Of a stretch of 33,316 nt of DNA, positions 33,063-33,316 are shown one piece after another; within the stretch, counting starts at the first letter, position 1; every line of letters starts with the position of its first letter. A model generated the notes under the pieces. The model worked only from the letters and a program-made list of their open reading frames with translations, searched no databases and was not told where the DNA came from. Source of the DNA: Planctomycetaceae bacterium (GTDB taxonomy: Bacteria; Planctomycetota; Planctomycetia; Planctomycetales; Planctomycetaceae); NCBI GenBank assembly GCA_020850695.1, contig JADZEF010000119.1, forward strand, positions 1-33,316, written 5' to 3'. A program made the translations under genes and the position numbers.

Positions 33063-33316
33063 TCACGCCCCGGCGAGCAGTGAGGGGACGGGTTGACTGC
33101 TGAAGTGCGCCTGCAGGGCGGCAACAAGGTACTCGAAGCTGTTGCGTGATTGCCGGTGGCAGGTTTCGACGACCGTCAGGATCGCCTCTACGAAGCGGCT
33201 CCCCCGCTCGCTCTGCGTCCCGAACGACAGCTTCCGCCAGATCACCGCCGGGCGCAGGGCGCGCTCGCTGGCGTTATTGGTCGGCTCGACTCCTTCCACT
33301 TCCAGGAACGTCCACA
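33063..33316 (-). mobile_element. IS66-family transposase, C-terminal part (runs off window)
   Basis: The minus-strand frame open from the right edge reads TFLEVEGVEPTNNASERALR, then PAVIWRKLSFGTQSERGSRF and VEAILTVVETCHRQSRNSFE, ending LLAGA with TGA at 33063-33065. This is the conserved C-terminal part of IS66-family DDE transposases. The E in NNASERALRP is the last residue of the DDE triad by family knowledge. Only about 84 codons are in the window, so whether the element is complete cannot be told. The stop is followed by an uncharacterised stretch that may contain the element's end. Confidence 0.88.

Overview
The window looks like a piece of a Planctomycetes chromosome. It is GC-rich and carries a set of families typical of that phylum: two DUF1559 proteins with a type IV pilin-like N-terminus, two very large transmembrane Ser/Thr kinases (one with a WD40 tail, one with three SUMF1/FGE-like domains) each paired with an ECF sigma factor, secreted caspase-like proteases fused or adjacent to SUMF1-like domains, and a secreted protein with two CxxCH haem motifs. 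No rRNA, tRNA or CRISPR array was seen.

Layout. 1-1774 (-): an APC-type permease that runs off the left edge. 1775-3224: gene-poor, with a frameshifted phosphotransferase remnant (2414-2710) and one copy of a roughly 75-bp palindromic repeat. 3225-6174 (-): a secreted accessory protein and a two-haem-motif protein. 6471-10494 (+), divergent from those: two caspase-SUMF1 genes. The first is intact. The second is split by an in-frame TAG and then frameshifted at a run of six G. A truncated kinase remnant (10560-10866, -) follows. 10916-12419 (-): a DUF1559 protein and a carboxypeptidase-regulatory-like lipoprotein. 12602-18054 (+): a kinase-WD40 gene overlapping an ECF sigma factor gene by ATGA. 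18125-18982 (-): a second DUF1559 gene.

19021-26134 (-) is the most interesting region. It is one compact run of nine co-directional genes ending in a strong intrinsic terminator. It encodes a lasso-peptide pathway: a 69-aa precursor with a YxxPxV leader motif, a fused PqqD-like RRE plus B2 transglutaminase-like leader peptidase, and an asparagine-synthase-like lasso cyclase. Directly upstream, with tight spacing, are an AAA+ ATPase, three small proteins (two clearly membrane-anchored) and an M48 metallopeptidase. A small secreted protein with a duplicated motif closes the run. No ABC exporter gene is present. Three of the upstream proteins share a C-terminal motif around [WY]E[QR][ILV]Pxx[ILV]R[DE]. 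This argues that the upstream genes are a dedicated part of the locus and not chance neighbours.

26135-27062 is mostly non-coding and holds the second copy of the palindromic repeat. 27063-32658 (+): an ECF sigma factor and a 1631-aa kinase with three SUMF1-like domains, the gene carrying a 104-bp repeat in three copies. The right edge (33063-33316, -) is the 3' end of an IS66-family transposase.

Much of the window concerns signalling at or beyond the membrane: kinase/ECF pairs, caspase-like proteases and SUMF1-like (C-type-lectin-fold) domains. The lasso operon sits among these as a distinct biosynthetic unit.
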